Source: Eriocheir sinensis (Eukaryota > Arthropoda > Malacostraca > Decapoda > Varunidae). Taken from it: a DNA stretch of 64,000 nt. A program made the translations under genes and the position numbers. Below the pieces are notes generated by a model. It did no database searches and was not told the origin of the DNA. It saw only the letters and a list, made by a program, of their open reading frames with translations. The stretch covers positions 9,485,908 to 9,549,907 of the forward strand of contig NC_066520.1 in NCBI RefSeq assembly GCF_024679095.1. Direction: 5' to 3'. The stretch's first letter is position 1, and the number at the start of each line of letters is the position of its first letter. Shown here piece by piece: positions 17,190 to 30,700 of the stretch.

Positions 17190-17615
17190 AAAATACGGAA
17201 CACCTCCCTACTTTGGCCTAAAAACAACTCCCCTCTTTTCCTCCCTCTGCGCCAGCCACCAGAAGAAGCAGGGGAGAGAGTAAATGAGCACAAAGAGCAG
17301 CATTACGTCCTGTGCTGTATGGAATATAGGAGAGCACGCCTTCCAGGTTCGCCCCAAAAACTCCCTCTTTTCCTCCGTTTCCACAACTACCTGACGAAAC
17401 TTCGAGGGGAGAAAATGGGTACAGAGAGCAGCGTTACGTCCCCTTCTGTATGGATTATAGCAGCACACATCTACCCGGTTGTCCTTAAAAATACTCCCTC
17501 TTTTCCTCCTCCTCCTCCACAACTACAAGACGAAGCTGTGGAGGGAGAAAAAAGGATACAAAGAGCAGCGTCACGTCCTGTATGTATGTTAGCAGCACAC
17601 ACATCCCCATTTAAT
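17190..17615. repeat. ~133-bp tandem repeat, three copies
   Basis: The block CTCCCTCTTTTCCTCC recurs at about 17228, 17360 and 17494. Each is followed by a purine-rich segment, then by ACAAAGAGCAGC or a close variant, TACGTCC, and a TATGGA/CAGCACAC segment. Copies are diverged from one another. A 182-codon plus-strand ORF (17130-17678) runs through, but because the period is not a multiple of three the copies are read in different frames, which argues against coding. Confidence 0.75.
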
Positions 17616-17886
17616 CAGTCGAGTAGGGTGAACCGCTCTCATCGTGTGTATGGCAAAGTGGTGCCGCTGTTGTTATAAAGTTTTGTTATTTGTGGAGATA
17701 TAATAACATGTTTGTTTTGCAGAGTTGCCGAGCGCTGTCAGGGGAGGAAGGGAGAGGGTTGGAGGGCAGATTAGGTGAAGGGTACGGTGGTGATTTAATT
17801 AGTGTCATGCGTGTGTTTGTGGCGATGGCTGTGGGAGCAGGAAAAACAGTACATGTAGTAATAGTAATAGTGGTAGTAATAATAAA

Positions 17887-18767
<881 letters not shown>

Positions 18768-19610
18768 AGCTAATAACAATACTATAATAAAAAGAATAAA
18801 AATACCAATAAAACCAACAATGCATCGCCATCGTATTCAACACCAAAACTAACTTACCCTCGACTTAAAAATATATAAAAAAATCAAACAAATAAACGAC
18901 AGGAATTAACCCCAAAAACCAGGATAACAAAACAAAAAACACCCACAAACACACACGCAACAGATACGAACGAAGACCCGACGTTACCGAGGAATTCAAG
19001 AAGAGAGCACCGAGGGCCAGGGAGAGGAGAGCGTGCGGAAGAAATATGAGAGTGAGGTGATGGTGGTTGTGGGGGAGAGTAGATGAATGGTGGCCTGCCT
19101 TCGCCGCCTCCTGCCGATAACGATACGGCCCGAGACTTTGACATTAACGACAAGACGGACGACGGAGGTGAATAATGAGAAGGCGCAGGTGATAGGAAAG
19201 GTGCGTGGGCTGACCTGGCCTGGAGGGGGGAGGGGGGATGGAGGGGCAGACTGGGAGGCTCGGTCAGGGTATATGATGAACTGTGGTCGGTGCCTGGCTG
19301 CCAAAATACGGTTGTGGTGGTGGTGGTGATGATGGTAGTGATGATTTTGGTGGTGACGGCAGTGGTGGTGATGGGGATGAAGGTGATGGTGGTAGGAGTG
19401 GTAGTGATGATAGAAGTGGTGATGGTATTGATGGTAACAGTAGTGGCCGTGGCTTAAGTGGTGATGACGGTGGTGAAGGTGATGGTGGTAGTAGTAATGG
19501 ATGATAAGTGGCGATAGTCGTGATGATGACAACAGTAGTAGGCCTAGTGGTGATGGAAGTGGTGATGACGGTTGCATTGGTAATGGTAGTGGTGACGTGA
19601 TGGTGGTAGT
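18768..19610. other. Spacer plus GGT/GAT-rich low-complexity DNA
   Basis: 18768-19290 has no recognisable feature. 19291-19610 is built of GGTGAT, GGTGGT and GTAGTGG words and grades into the 66-bp minisatellite that follows, which probably arose from this simple sequence. Confidence 0.7.
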
Positions 19611-20995
19611 AGGTTTTGTAATGGCGATGGTAGTGTTACTGTATGGTGAGAGTAGTGTTATTGTAATGGTGATAGTATGTTTTGTAATGGCGATGGTAGT
19701 GTTACTGTATGGTGAGAGTAGTGTTATTGTAATGGTGATAGTAGGTTTTGTAATGGTGATGGTAGTGTTACTGTATGGTGAGAGTAGTGTTATTGTAATG
19801 GTGATAGTAGGTTTTGTAATGGTGATGGTAGTGTTACTGTATGGTGAGAGTAGTGTTATTGTATTGGTGATAGTAGGTTTTGTAATGGTGATGGTAGTGT
19901 TACTGTATGGTGAGAGTAGTGTTATTGTATTGGTGATAGTAGTTTTTGTCATGGTGATGGTAGTGTTACTGTATGGTGAGAGTAGTGTTATTGTAATGGT
20001 AATAGTAGTTTTTGTAATGGTGATGGTAGTGTTACTGTATGGTGAGAGTAGTGTTATTGTAATGGTAATAGTAGTTTTTGTAATGGTGATGGTAGTGTTA
20101 CTGTATGGTGGTAGCAGTGTTACTGTATTGGTGATAGTATGTTTTGTAATGGTGATGGTAGTGTTACTGTATGGTGAGAGTAGTGTTATTGTATTGGTGA
20201 TAGTAGGTTTTGTAATGGTGATGGTAGTGTTACTGTATGGTGAGAGTAGTGTTATTGTATTGGTGATAGTATGTTTTGTAATGGTGATGGTAGTGTTACT
20301 GTATGGTGAGAGTAGTGTTATTGTATTGGTGATAGTAGGTTTTGTAATGGTGATGGTAGTGTTACTGTATGGTGAGAGTAGTGTTATTGTATTGGTGATA
20401 GTAGGTTTTGTAATGGTGATGGTAGTGTTACTGTATGGTGAGAGTAGTGTTATTGTAATGGTAATAGTAGTTTTTGTAATGGTGATGGTAGTGTTACTGT
20501 ATGGTGAGAGTAGTGTTATTGTAATGGTAATAGTATGTTTTGTAATGGTGATGGTAGTGTTACTGTATGGTGAGAGTAGTGTTATTGTAATGGTAATAGT
20601 AGTTTTTGTAATGGTGATGGTAGTGTTACTGTATGGTGAGAGTAGTGTTATTGTAATGGTAATAGTAGTTTTTGTAATGGTGATGGTAGTGTTACTGTAT
20701 GGTGAGAGTAGTGTTATTGTAATGGTAATAGTAGTTTTTGTAATGGTGATGGTAGTGTTACTGTATGGTGGCAGCAGTGTTATTGTAATGGTAATAGTAG
20801 TTTTTGTCATGGTGATGGTAGTGTTACTGTATGGTGAGAGTAGTGTTATTGTAATGGTAATAGTAGTTTTTGTAATGGTGATGGTAGTGTTACTGTATGG
20901 TGGCAGCAGTGTTATTGTAATGGTAATAGTAGTTTTTGTAATGGTGATGGTAGTGTTACTGTATGGTGAGAGTAGTGTTATTGTAATGGTAATGG
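19611..20995. repeat. 66-bp minisatellite, ~21 copies
   Basis: Each unit contains GTTTTGTAATGGTGATGGTA, then GTGTTACTGTATGGTGAGAG, then TAGTGTTATTGTAATGG and a variable GATAGTAG end. The period is 66 bp (22 codons), so one frame on each strand stays open through the whole array: a hydrophobic 22-residue repeat on plus (502 codons, 19501-21009) and a T/I-rich repeat on minus (604 codons, 18996-20810). Variants cluster in blocks (AATGGTGAT early, TATTGGTGAT in the middle, AATGGTAAT late). I treat it as non-coding. Confidence 0.95.
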
Positions 20996-21634
20996 TTGTG
21001 GTGACGTGACGGTGGTAGCAGTAGCGGTGGTGATGATGAAAAAACCTTCACTAAATTTGTATTAACTGTCGGTACAAAAAAAAAAAAGACTAATGAACTA
21101 ATACATAAACCTTCCATCTCTTTTCCTCAAAGGTAAATTACATCACACAAAACAGTTCAGAGGTCGTCCCACTCGATAACTCTCGTTCGCACGGCGCTGG
21201 TACGACCGCCTACTCGATCAGGGCTTTTATATTATTTCCCTGCGGACGGTTGCGGACGGCGCCGGGATGAAAATTCAGGATATTGAGTATCTAATAATAT
21301 TCGGATATCGAGACACGTGCGCCCCCCTTTATGGCCCGCATCTGGCATTGTGTTCTTGGTGTTAAGACAATATATCTATCCCGTAATTACAATCCTTTTA
21401 GTGACATGACGCTGAGACGGTAAAGATGATTGTCCGAAGCGTGTGAGATCAAACATATTACAGACTGAGCATCGTCCCTCTGTTGGAAGCGTCGCAAAGA
21501 GGACACATAAACGTTAACTTTTTTCTTCACTCGACAATGATTTATCTTTACTTGTATCGTAACTATCTTATACTGTGTAAGCGCTATACGTACTTTGCTT
21601 TCTCATTTAAGACTTATTTTGTCATCTCATTGTT

Positions 21635-21681
<47 letters not shown>

Positions 21682-23640
21682 TTCTCTCATAACGTTTATA
21701 CTCCTGGCTGGCGGTAAAGGAAGATAAGCGGATACACATCATCCCTATTTTCCGGCAAAACGAAGACAAAAGCAACGACGAAATAAGAGATCAGTGGAGC
21801 GGCGGGACGTGACGCTACAAGACTTGCCGGGGCGACGAGACAAAGAGAGAAGTGTGTACCTGCGGGCTCTCATTCCACCGCTTCGCTTATCAAAGGTGCC
21901 GGAGAACCCCACCCTCTTCTCCCCTCCCTTCCGTTCAGCAGCAGGTGTTGTACATTCCCGAGTGTCGCAGCGCCGGTCGTCTCCGAACAATGAGTCTCCC
22001 CGCGCCTTTGTTTCTGGGTTGTTAGTTCCCCGCTCTGCAATGATGCCGCCCTTTTCCGCCCCGCTGACCTTCGCTCGGCAACGTCTCAATCAGGTGTTGT
22101 GTTTATATCCTGAAGCCCAGCCTCAAGTTTGTTACGAGTTCACTGGATTCATCTGTTTACAAATGTCTCAAAAGAGGCATTCAAGGGACCGCGATGCAAT
22201 TGCAAGATTAACTTCACGTTGCTGTTTTCCAAAAGACGGTTATTTCGTTGGATTAATGAAACAAATATTTTTTGTTTCTTGTTTGGTAACTGTACCTTCT
22301 GCTGTTGCCGGGAGGGAGCTGAGAAGACTTGCGCTTCCATTCCTTCATATTCGTATTCGTAATTACAGAGGCAAATCAATGTAAGACAAAGCTGCAACTG
22401 CCCCCAATATGCCGTGTTTTCACATGGCTACTTGCATTTCATTTTCCACTCTATACCTCATCAAAGTTCATGATAATATTACCAAATTCAACTAAGCCGT
22501 GAGTGGATCAACTAATTTCAGTCCACTTGACTGGCAATTTGACGTCTTGTCTGAGATCACTACTAGTAGGTGTTTGAACCTTTATCATTACACCTTAGCA
22601 CGTGACCATAGTGAAAGGAATGATTTCCGCTAAGTTTACTTTATATTTTTACGCAAGAGTTTTACTTTTAGGTGACATTATTTCGACAAAAAACTCGTGG
22701 CGGGAGGGGGCGTCGCCCAACACAGAGGCGCGGCGTTGTGTCGCAGATCGGGAAGAAAGCCTTCACGACGGACTGTGGCTGCCGGGATAACGATCATCGT
22801 CAACAAGTTTCACAATTATAACTTCGAGCTTGCAGTGTCGGAAAACTGTCATCAGAGTATGAGAAAAATAAAATTTCGACGGGAAAGAAAGACAATACTT
22901 CACAGGAGGGGAAAAAAAGTCACCAGGCCGTCAGCGTGGGGTTGCGAGCCCCCACTTCCATCTGTTTCTAATGATTGAAACACAAACACACACAAGGATA
23001 TTCATAATCGTGTTTACCATATAATGCGAAAACTAATGAAATTGCAGACATAATAGTAAGCCTATCAGAATATATTCTAAAACAAAAAAGCAGGCTCGTC
23101 CAATTATTGGAAACCTGCAACACCAACTCTCCTGTTCAGAAAACGCGACGGTAAATATTGCTAACTAATGAACTCATTACAAAGAACACGTGCCGCCAGG
23201 GTCCAAGGCGGCACGATGGAAAACAAGACACTGAAAAGGTTTTTAAAAGTATCACTCAACAAAAACAGAATCCATGATAGATAACAACACGCACAAATTT
23301 ACTTACCACAGAGGCAGCAGCGTTTGGCAACAAGTCCATCTGAAACAACCCAACGACTCGGACAGCCGAGGGTCGCAGACTCGTTAGTGGGTGGCCTGAG
23401 GGGGGGAAGGTTCGAGGGATACTATAAGATGTTCGGCGAGGAACTGGAAACGAAATGGAATGATGAATGTTTTCGTTCAGAAGTGAAGATGTTAGCACTT
23501 AAACATTATCAGAGGGTAGTAATATTTGACACTGAACATATATAAATAAGAGAGAGAGAGAGAGAGAGCAACCACTGAGTATAATTAATGTAAATACCCT
23601 TCCTCATTTCCCTTAGCTAGAATTATTCCCCCCCCCGTAC

Positions 23641-23678
<38 letters not shown>

Positions 23679-24086
23679 ACCCAAAATCCTTTCGAATTTG
23701 GGTAAACAAGGGTCATTATGTACAGCAGCACCGCGATCAGGCACTCAAGTTTGCTCGTAATATCGATACGGATGCCTCGTTAGCCTGACCCTTCCGTTCC
23801 TCTCTCTTCCCTCCCCTTCCCTTCCTTTCCTCTCCCCTCCCTTCCCTTGCTCCTTTATTACCGTGAGCATCATCGGGGAGTTACCAAACACCCTTGAGCT
23901 CAGTGAGGGGGTACTTCATCCTGACCAAGACTTTCTCGATCCTTCCTCTCCCAGAATAGACGCAACATTTTCTTCTCACATGGTGCATAAAATCGTTTCT
24001 CTGAATTTCCGCAAAGCCGTATTAGCGAGACGGTTTTGTTCATGTTACTTGAGAACCTTCGCCCTAGATCCTTCCCGGTGCCGCTG
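20996..24086. other. Unannotated stretch with GA/CT tracts
   Basis: No gene assigned. It holds (GA)n at about 21640-21677 and 23551-23568 and (CT)n at about 23644-23678. The longest ORF (196 codons, 21794-22384, plus) and its minus-strand partner (21745-22089) show no domain I recognise. Confidence 0.5.
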
Positions 24087-24346
24087 TTAAGGGGCTATTA
24101 CACTGGGCAAATTTTCCGTGGATCTTCAGTCAAACCACGATTTTCGCTAGCGTGGTTCTCATTTGTTTCTTGTTATTGCTGCTGATGATGATGGTGAGTA
24201 ATACCGTCGTCTTTTGGTGAAGTCTACCGTAGCTTTGGAAGATCGTGGACACGTCAGAAAACCTGGAAATATGAGAACCACGCCAGCGGAAATCGTGGTT
24301 TGACTGAAGATCCACGGAAAATTTGCCCAGTGTAATAGCCCCTTTA
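24087..24346. mobile_element. PIF/Harbinger-like MITE, copy 1
   Basis: A 254-bp element (24090-24343) with terminal inverted repeats of about 75 bp starting AGGGGCTATTACACTGGGCA. It is flanked by a direct TTA (24087-24089 and 24344-24346). A 3-bp TWA target-site duplication is the hallmark of the PIF/Harbinger superfamily. The interior (~100 bp) has no transposase, so the element is non-autonomous. A second copy at 26240-26494 has an inverted interior. Superfamily assignment rests on the duplication and overall structure. Confidence 0.85.
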
Positions 24347-24644
24347 CCTAGTTTTCCCTCTCCTAATCACCACACACTACCTCATGCAACTGTTTTCACC
24401 TCAATTTTCTGTTGGTATAATTCATGAACGTCCAAACAACACAGCCTAGATTTTTTATCCTCTCTATCCCCTTAAAGCAATTAGTGGTGACGGCGCTCTG
24501 AACAACAATAATAGAAAAGTCGCTGATGAAATATGAAGAAAGAAAAGTTTGGGTTCTGTTATAAACGCAAAATTCTCATGTTACAACTCACTTTCATCTC
24601 TTTTTGTGACACCGCATGCCAGAGGAAGCGAGGAAAAGGTAAAG

Positions 24645-24697
<53 letters not shown>

Positions 24698-24855
24698 GAT
24701 GATGAGTGATATGGTCGGGGTCAGAGAGGCTCAGCGGGAGGGGATAAGAGAAGTCGGCTGATAGCAACTGTGCCGGATGAGGACGAGGACAAGGACAAAC
24801 AGCTGCGGATATTGGGCTGCTTCGTACGCTGTCTGTCCGCCGGTATATACAATTC

Positions 24856-24903
<48 letters not shown>

Positions 24904-25341
24904 CCTTTCCCCTACCCCTACCCCCCCCACACAGGCTCCCTGATAACACACGCAACTGATGAACAAGAGAGTCAACAGCTTCAGTAGTCAGTACTCCGCC
25001 ATATCCAAGGTAATTATCGTACACGTGGAAGTCTCACACCTGTTGATGAAGTATGTCGTTCCCTCCTCCAGTTCGTGTCGGGTACGCGTTAGGCAGGGGG
25101 GGGGAGCTGAGGGGCCTTGGGGGGACTGGGGGGTTGGGTAAGTCTCCAAGTGGGTGTGATATACATAATTACATGACACAAACTTGCACCTTCATTAATC
25201 CGCCTCGTCAGGTTTCAACGAGGCGGCAAAGCAGGCGGCTCCTCAGTCACATTCTCCCTCACTAGTTAGTATTCTGAGAAGAGCCTGACGGGAAATAGGG
25301 CGGTACGGACGTCAAGTGGAGCACGGATAGCAACGGTAATC
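24347..25341. other. Unannotated stretch with two (GT)n tracts
   Basis: No gene recognised. (GT)n microsatellites lie at about 24649-24693 and 24859-24902. G- and C-runs occur near 24920 and 25095-25135. Confidence 0.55.
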
Positions 25342-25953
25342 CCTTGCATGGTAAAGATTCGTATTAGGTCCGTGCCAGTATCTCGTAATCTACTTTATGA
25401 AACATCAGTATCTCTTCATATATCTTCTCTACAAACCTTCAACAGACATGGAAACGCTTTGAAAATCCAATTCAAGAACTTTTTTTTTACTCTTGAAAAT
25501 AGGGGATAATGTTTACAAAAGCGCGTCGCCTCCTCTGGTGCTGGCCACGGCGACGCTGCAGCCTCCGCAGCCGTAAAATAGCTCGCAGAGGGCTTAGGGT
25601 CGGGTAGCATATTTAAACTACTCCAACCGAACTTTACGACGATTGAGGGGGCTGCGCCCTTTCTAACCAGGCTACGCCCCCGTGGAACCCCCCCACGTGT
25701 ATATGTGACTTATTTCAGCGAGGAGGTATTTCTCGCAACACCGGCTGCACCGTCGCCAGAGGAGGCGACGCGCTTTCGTAAACATTATCCCCTATTTTCA
25801 GGAGTAAAAAAAAAGTCCTTGAATTGGATTTTCAAAGCGTTTCCATGACTGTTGAAGGTTTGTAGAAAAGATATATGAAGAGATACTGATGTTTCATAAG
25901 GTAGGTAATGAGATACTGGCACGGACCTAAAACGAATCTGTACTCCTTGCATG
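25342..25953. mobile_element. Mutator-like foldback transposon (non-autonomous)
   Basis: Two inverted arms of about 210 bp (25351-25565 and 25736-25943) start GTA(A/C)AGATTCGT and are separated by a ~170-bp loop. The arms match almost base for base across the stretches containing TTAGGTCCGTGCCAGTATCT and AGCGTTTCCATG. Flanks carry a perfect 9-bp direct repeat CCTTGCATG (25342-25350 and 25945-25953). Long TIRs with a 9-bp target duplication are the classic signature of Mutator-like elements. The left arm has a ~13-bp insertion near 25539. The loop has no ORF resembling a transposase. Confidence 0.85.
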
Positions 25954-26236
25954 TCTCCGTCACCAAAGAGAGATCCATAAATACTGTATCAACAACAATC
26001 CTTCACTCGAATAGGAAATTGAAATACATGTGATACTAAACCGGACTGCTTTCGGAAAACAAGGTAACTGCTGATAGGTTGTAATGTGCTTAATAGTTCC
26101 CGTCATGACTTAAGGATCAGGGACGTGGACTAATTCTCTGGTATGGAAGCTAAGAAATGCCAGAAAAAGGGATAATTGCTGGGAATCACCATGAGAGAAA
26201 GTAAATGTGTAGGAGAACAAACAAAAGTGGAAGATA

Positions 26237-26497
26237 TAAAGGGACTATTACACTGGGCAAATTTTCCGTGGATCTTCAGTCAAACCACGATTTCCGCTGG
26301 CGTGGTTCTCATATTTGCGTGGTTTTCTGACGTGTCCACGATCTTCCAAAGCTACGGTAGATTTCACTGAAGGACGACGGTATTACTCATCATCTTCATC
26401 AGCAGCAATAACAACAAACAATTGAGAACCACGTTAGAGGAAATCGTGGTTTGACTGAAGATCCACGGAAAATATGCCCAGTGTAATAGCCCCTTAA
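26237..26497. mobile_element. PIF/Harbinger-like MITE, copy 2 (inverted)
   Basis: A 255-bp element (26240-26494) with the same TIR as the copy at 24090-24343 (one mismatch in the first dozen bases) and flanked by a direct TAA (26237-26239 and 26495-26497). The interior aligns with the first copy only as its reverse complement. The two copies therefore inserted independently, in opposite orientations. Confidence 0.85.
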
Positions 26498-27189
26498 TAT
26501 AGGCAACTATAATCAAGAAACTGTATTGCTCAGAACATGTGTATCAGTTTCAGTTCCATTTCCCTATTTCCTTACACTAACCCTCTTCTCTCTGCCTCTT
26601 ACCCTCGCTTCGTGTCTCCATTTCACTTCCATTTGCATGTTTTGCTTTTCTCTCCTGTCCCCACTCCCTGTTCCTTACCCTCGCCTTACATCTCCATTTC
26701 ACTAACATTTCCCTGCTTCGCCTCACCCTCCACTTCCCTTTCCCTGCCTCTTACCCTCGCTCGCTGTCCCCTGTTTTTCCTGGATGACTCGTTAGTGTTG
26801 GGGATATTGCCTCCGTCTCCCTCACTTCGGTCCCACAAAGGGGTCTCTCAACGCTTCCATACACACTATTACACTAAAGTTCCCCCCCGAGTTTACACGT
26901 CACTGGCCAGCACAAGGCTTCTATCAGTCAGGGTAGGGGAGAAAGGGAGAGCAAGAAAGGGAGAGCGTCTGCTTGTTAGTGCCTCCAAAACTTACTAAAC
27001 CAGAAACAAATGGAAAAGGTTTGGAACGAAGGGAACGTACGTATAAGAAACTCTCCTAAAAAGAAAGTACAGTGGAAAAAAATGGTAATGTAACTTCACG
27101 ATACCTTTATAACTGTCGAGAAAGCCACAACTTCGCGGATGAAGCACACGTAGTCCTCACACGGGTCGCTGCTGCTCCTCTACTAACAC

Positions 27190-27220
<31 letters not shown>

Positions 27221-27400
27221 GAGCGGTTCAACGAGAGTACGGGTCCACGCCGCTTCAGTTCCGGCCGTCCCACAAAAGCCTGATGGTGTTTGTGGCTGTG
27301 ATTCGCGTTAAGACCTGGATTGGTGGACTGCACTTCGCTGGTTCTCTTCTTATATTTACTTCTCTGCACTGCCATTCTCTTTACTTCTCCTCCCTCTCAG

Positions 27401-27439
<39 letters not shown>

Positions 27440-27713
27440 ACTAATCTCCGTCAGGTCGATCACAGTAGCCTCAAACTGTGATTACCTCGACCGCAACAGC
27501 CGACCTTCACCCCGCCTATCAACGAACTGCAGAGCTGAGGCGCGCGGGGGGAAGAGGAGGAGAGGGAGAAAGGGAGGGAGGGAGGGGAGGGGAAAAGACC
27601 GGAAAAAATATGGTTTGCAATCCAGACTAAACTATAAAACTACGTGGATGGTGATGACATGCAACTGAGATCAACAGAAAATAAGTACGTCACAGTGGTA
27701 CAGGAAAATTAAT
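26498..27713. other. Spacer before the 20-bp array
   Basis: Pyrimidine-rich from 26540 to 26770, with a (CA)n tract at about 27185-27220 and another at 27402-27437, and a GGGA-rich patch at 27545-27595. The 153-codon ORF at 26537-26998 is S/P/F-rich with no domain. I do not consider it a gene. Confidence 0.5.
26549..26657 (+). repeat. Dispersed duplicate C, copy 1
   Basis: About 108 bp nearly identical (a handful of mismatches by eye) to 33596-33703, in the same orientation. It includes TTACACTAACCCTCTTCTCT and CTGCCTCTTACCCTCGC. The two copies bracket the 5.6-kb 20-bp array. Confidence 0.85.
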
Positions 27714-30700
27714 TAATATAGCAATGCGGGGACAAATATAGCAATGCGGGGAAAAATATAGCAATGCGGGGAAAAATATAGCAATGCGGGGAAAAATATA
27801 GCAATGCGGGGAAAAATATAGCAATGCGGGGAAAAATATAGCAATGCGGGGAAAAATATAGCAATGGGGAAAATATAATGCAGGGAAAATATAGCAATGC
27901 GGGAAAAATATAGCAATGCGGGGAAAAATATAGCAATGGGGGAAAAATATAGCAATGCGGAAAAATATATATGGGGAAAAAATATAGCAATGCGGGGAAA
28001 ATATAGCAATGCAGGGAAAATATAGCAATGCGGTGAAAAATATAGCAATGCAGGGAAAAATATAGCAATGCGGGGAAAAATATAGCAATGCAGGGAAAAA
28101 TATAGCAATGCAGGGAAAAATATAGCAATGCAGGGAAAATATATAATGCAGGGAAAAATATAGCAATGCAGGAAAAATATAGCAATGCAGGGAAAAATAT
28201 AGCAATGGGGAAAAATATAGCAATGCAGGGAAAAATATAGCAATGCAGGAAAAATATAGCAATGCAGGAAAAATATAAAATATAGCAATGCGGGGAAAAA
28301 TATAGGAATGCGAGAAAAATTATAGCAATGCAGGGAAAATATAGCAATGCAGGGGAAAAATATAGCAATGCGGGTAAAAATATAGCAATGCGGGGAAAAA
28401 TATAGCAATGCGGGGAAAAATATAGCAATGCAGGGAAAAATATAGCAATGCAGGGAAAAATATAGCAATGCGGGGAAAAATATAGCAATGCGGGGAAAAA
28501 TATAGCAATGCAGGGGAAAAATATAGCAATGCGGGGAAAAATATAGCAATGCGGGGAAAAATATAGCAATGCGGGGGAAAATATAGCAATGCGGGGAAAA
28601 ATATAGCAATGCAGGGAAAAATATAGCAATGCGGGGAAAAATATAGCAATGCAGGGAAAAATATAGCAATGCAGGGAAAAATTATAGCAATGCAGGGAAA
28701 AATATAGCAATGCAGGGAAAAATATAGCAATGCAGGGAAAAATATAGCAATGCGGGGAAAAATATAGCAATGCGGGGAAAAATATAGCAATGCGGGGAAA
28801 AATATAGCAATGCGGGGAAAAATATAGCAATGCGGGGAAAAATATAGCAATGCAGGGGAAAAATATAGCAATGCGGGGAAAAATATAGCAATGCAGTGAA
28901 AATATAGCAATGCGGGGAAAAATATAGCAATGCAGGGAAAATATAGCAATGCGAAAAATATAGCAATGCAGTGAAAATATAGCAATGTGGGGAAAAATAT
29001 AGCAATGCGGGGAAAAATATAGCAATGCGGGGAAAAATATAGCAATGCGGGGGAAAATATAGCAATGCGGGGGAAAATATAGCAAAGGGGGGAAAAATAT
29101 AGCAATGCAGTGAAAATATAGCAATGTGGGGAAAAATATAGCAATGCGGGGAAAAATATAGCAATGCAGGGGAAAATATAGCAATTCAGGGGAAAAATAT
29201 AGCAATGCAGGGGAAAAATATAGCAATGCGGGTAAAAATATAGCAATGCGGGGAAAAATATAGCAATGCGGGGAAAATATAGCAATGTGGGAAAATATAG
29301 CAATGCAGGAAAAATATAGCAATGCGGGGAAAAAAATAGCAATGGAGGGAAAATATAGCAATGCAGTGAAAATATAGCAATGCGGGGAAAAATATAGCAA
29401 TGCAGTGAAAATATAGCAATGCGGGGAAAAATATAGCAATGCAGGGAAAAATATAGCAATGCGGGGAAAAATATAGCAATGCAGGGAAAATATAGCAATG
29501 CGGGGAAAAATATAGCAATGTGGGGAAAAATATAGCAATGCAGGGAAAAATATAGCAATGCAGGGAAAAATATAGCATTGCGGGGAAAAATATAGCAATG
29601 CGGGGAAAAATATAGCATTGCGGGGAAAAATATATAATGGGAAAAATATAGCAATGCAGGAAAATATAGCAATGTGGGAAAAAATATAGCAATGCAGGGA
29701 AAAATATAGCAATGCGGGGAAAAATATAGCAATGCAGGGGAAAAATATAGCAATGCGGGGAAAAATATAGCAATGCGGGGAAAAATATAGCAATGCAGGG
29801 GAAAAATATAGCAATGCGGGGAAAAATATAGCAATGCGGGGAAAAATATAGCAATGCGGCGGAAAATATAGCAATGCGGGGAAAAATATAGCAATGCAGG
29901 GAAAAATATAGCAATGCAGGGAAAAATATAGCATTGCGGGGAAAAATATAGCAATGCGGGGAAAAATATAGCATTGCGGGGAAAAATATAGCAATGCAGT
30001 GAAAATATAGCAATGCGGGGAAAAATATAGCAATGCAGTGAAAATATAGCAATGCGGGGAAAAATATAGCAATGCGGGGAAAAATATAGCAATGCAGTGA
30101 AAATATAGCAATGCGGGGAAAAATATAGCAATGCGGAGAAAAATATAGCAATGCGGGGAAAAATATAGCAATGCGGGGAAAAATATAGCAATGCGGGGAA
30201 AAATATAGCAATGCAGGAAAATATAGCAATGGGGAAAATATAGCAATGGGGAAAAATATAGCAATGCGGGGAAAATATAGCAATGGGAAAATATAGCAAT
30301 GCAGGGAAATATATAGCAATGCATGGAAAAATATAGCAATGCAGGGAAAATATAGCAATGCAGGAAAAATATAGCAATGCGGGGAAAATATAGCAATGGG
30401 AAAAATATAGCAATGCGGGGAAAAATATAGCAATGTGGAAAAATATAGCCATGCAGTGAAAATATAGCAATGCGGGGAAAAATATAGCAATGCGGGGAAA
30501 AATATAGCAATGCGGGGAAAAATATAGCAATGCAGTGAAAATATAGCAATGCGGGGAAAAATATAGCAATGCAGTGAAAATATAGCAATGCGGGGAAAAA
30601 TATAGCAATGCGGGGAAAAATATAGCAATGCGGGGAAAATATAGCAATGCGGGGAAAAATATAGCAATGCGGGGGAAAATATAGCAATGCGGGGAAAAAT

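Noticed and set aside
18996..21009. 604-codon minus and 502-codon plus ORFs
   Set aside because: Both run over the 66-bp minisatellite and adjoining GGTGAT simple sequence. No domain lies outside the repeat.
21794..22384. 196-codon ORF as a possible gene
   Set aside because: The amino-acid sequence has no motif I recognise, a minus-strand ORF of similar quality overlaps it, and no splice or start context supports it.
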